Shown here: one piece after another, positions 63,934 to 64,000 of the stretch
How positions within the stretch are numbered: the first letter of the stretch is position 1
How the letters are laid out: each line of letters starts with the position of its first letter
NCBI RefSeq assembly: GCF_025397915.1
Contig: NZ_JALIDZ010000001.1
Location: 558,001-622,000, forward strand
DNA from: Microbaculum marinisediminis
GTDB taxonomy: Bacteria; Pseudomonadota; Alphaproteobacteria; Rhizobiales; Tepidamorphaceae
DNA length: 64,000 bases
Direction of reading: 5' to 3'
Program-made: the position numbers and the translations under genes
The notes under the pieces: generated by a model
What the model was told of the DNA's origin: nothing
The model's input: only the letters and a program-made list of their open reading frames with translations
Databases searched by the model: none

Positions 63934-64000
63934 CGTCTGCGTAGCCTCGTCTGCGGTGCAAGAGCGCGCCGCCCGATCGCCCTCCCCCGGTCCAGACCGA

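Noticed and set aside
1-64000. CRISPR array or insertion sequence
   Set aside because: No regularly spaced repeats, cas genes or transposase reading frames are visible on either strand.

Overview
The right-hand 39 kb (about 24.6-64.0 kb) reads as core chromosome of a GC-rich alphaproteobacterium, most likely of the Rhizobiales/Hyphomicrobiales. The clues are the gene order rpmH-rnpA-yidC-engB-argB-dapD with def-fmt, dapE, truA and recR nearby, an infC gene with a non-AUG start, and the rpmI-rplT-pheS-pheT cluster. Genus cannot be fixed from the sequence. The left-hand 24.5 kb is visibly less GC-rich, is made of accessory genes, and ends exactly at an intact tRNA-Arg(ACG). I read it as an integrative mobilizable element whose left end lies beyond the window.

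Mobile element, left to right. A truncated secreted-protein gene and a P-loop ATPase remnant come first, then a class D (OXA-type) beta-lactamase and a MobC/MobA relaxase pair. Next is a pair of exported proteins (tail-fibre S74 chaperone type and DUF1566/Lcl type) sharing a cysteine-pair module. Two small orphan genes, an AbiE-type toxin-antitoxin pair and an ArdC-like antirestriction protein follow. The defence block comes next: an RloC-like zinc-hook ATPase with a small partner gene, a divergent GIY-YIG nuclease gene, and a type I restriction-modification operon (hsdM-hsdS-hsdR) headed by a ribbon-helix-helix gene. After a structured noncoding segment lie a low-molecular-weight phosphatase-like gene and an unknown gene. 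A VirD4/TraG coupling-protein cluster and a large serine recombinase close the element; the recombinase reading frame runs through the tRNA on the opposite strand. No type IV secretion channel genes are present, so transfer would need a helper.

Chromosomal part. It starts with an M3 oligopeptidase, a histidine kinase, a disulfide-reductase-like flavoprotein and a VTT membrane protein. Then come ribosome, membrane insertion and arginine/lysine genes (rpmH, rnpA, yidC, engB, argB, a pyrimidine nucleotidase, dapD), two DUF805 proteins, rmuC, def-fmt, an acetyltransferase, an amine oxidase-like flavoprotein, an AmpG-like permease, dapE, truA, recR, a hydrolase, a glycosyltransferase, infC, a methyltransferase-like membrane protein, DUF454, and a zinT gene behind a Zur-like palindrome. 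The cluster rpmI-rplT-pheS-pheT follows. The right end has an HtpX-like protease, MarR-NlpC/P60-GNAT, a VIT1-type transporter, a SAM methyltransferase and a 2-hydroxyacid dehydrogenase.

Most worth follow-up: the defence block at 9.7-18.0 kb (RloC-like ATPase, 73-aa partner and GIY-YIG nuclease beside a type I R-M operon with its own RHH regulator), the repeated structured noncoding segment at 18.18-18.49 kb, the leader with competing hairpins at 6.27-6.32 kb, and the secreted S74/DUF1566 pair.
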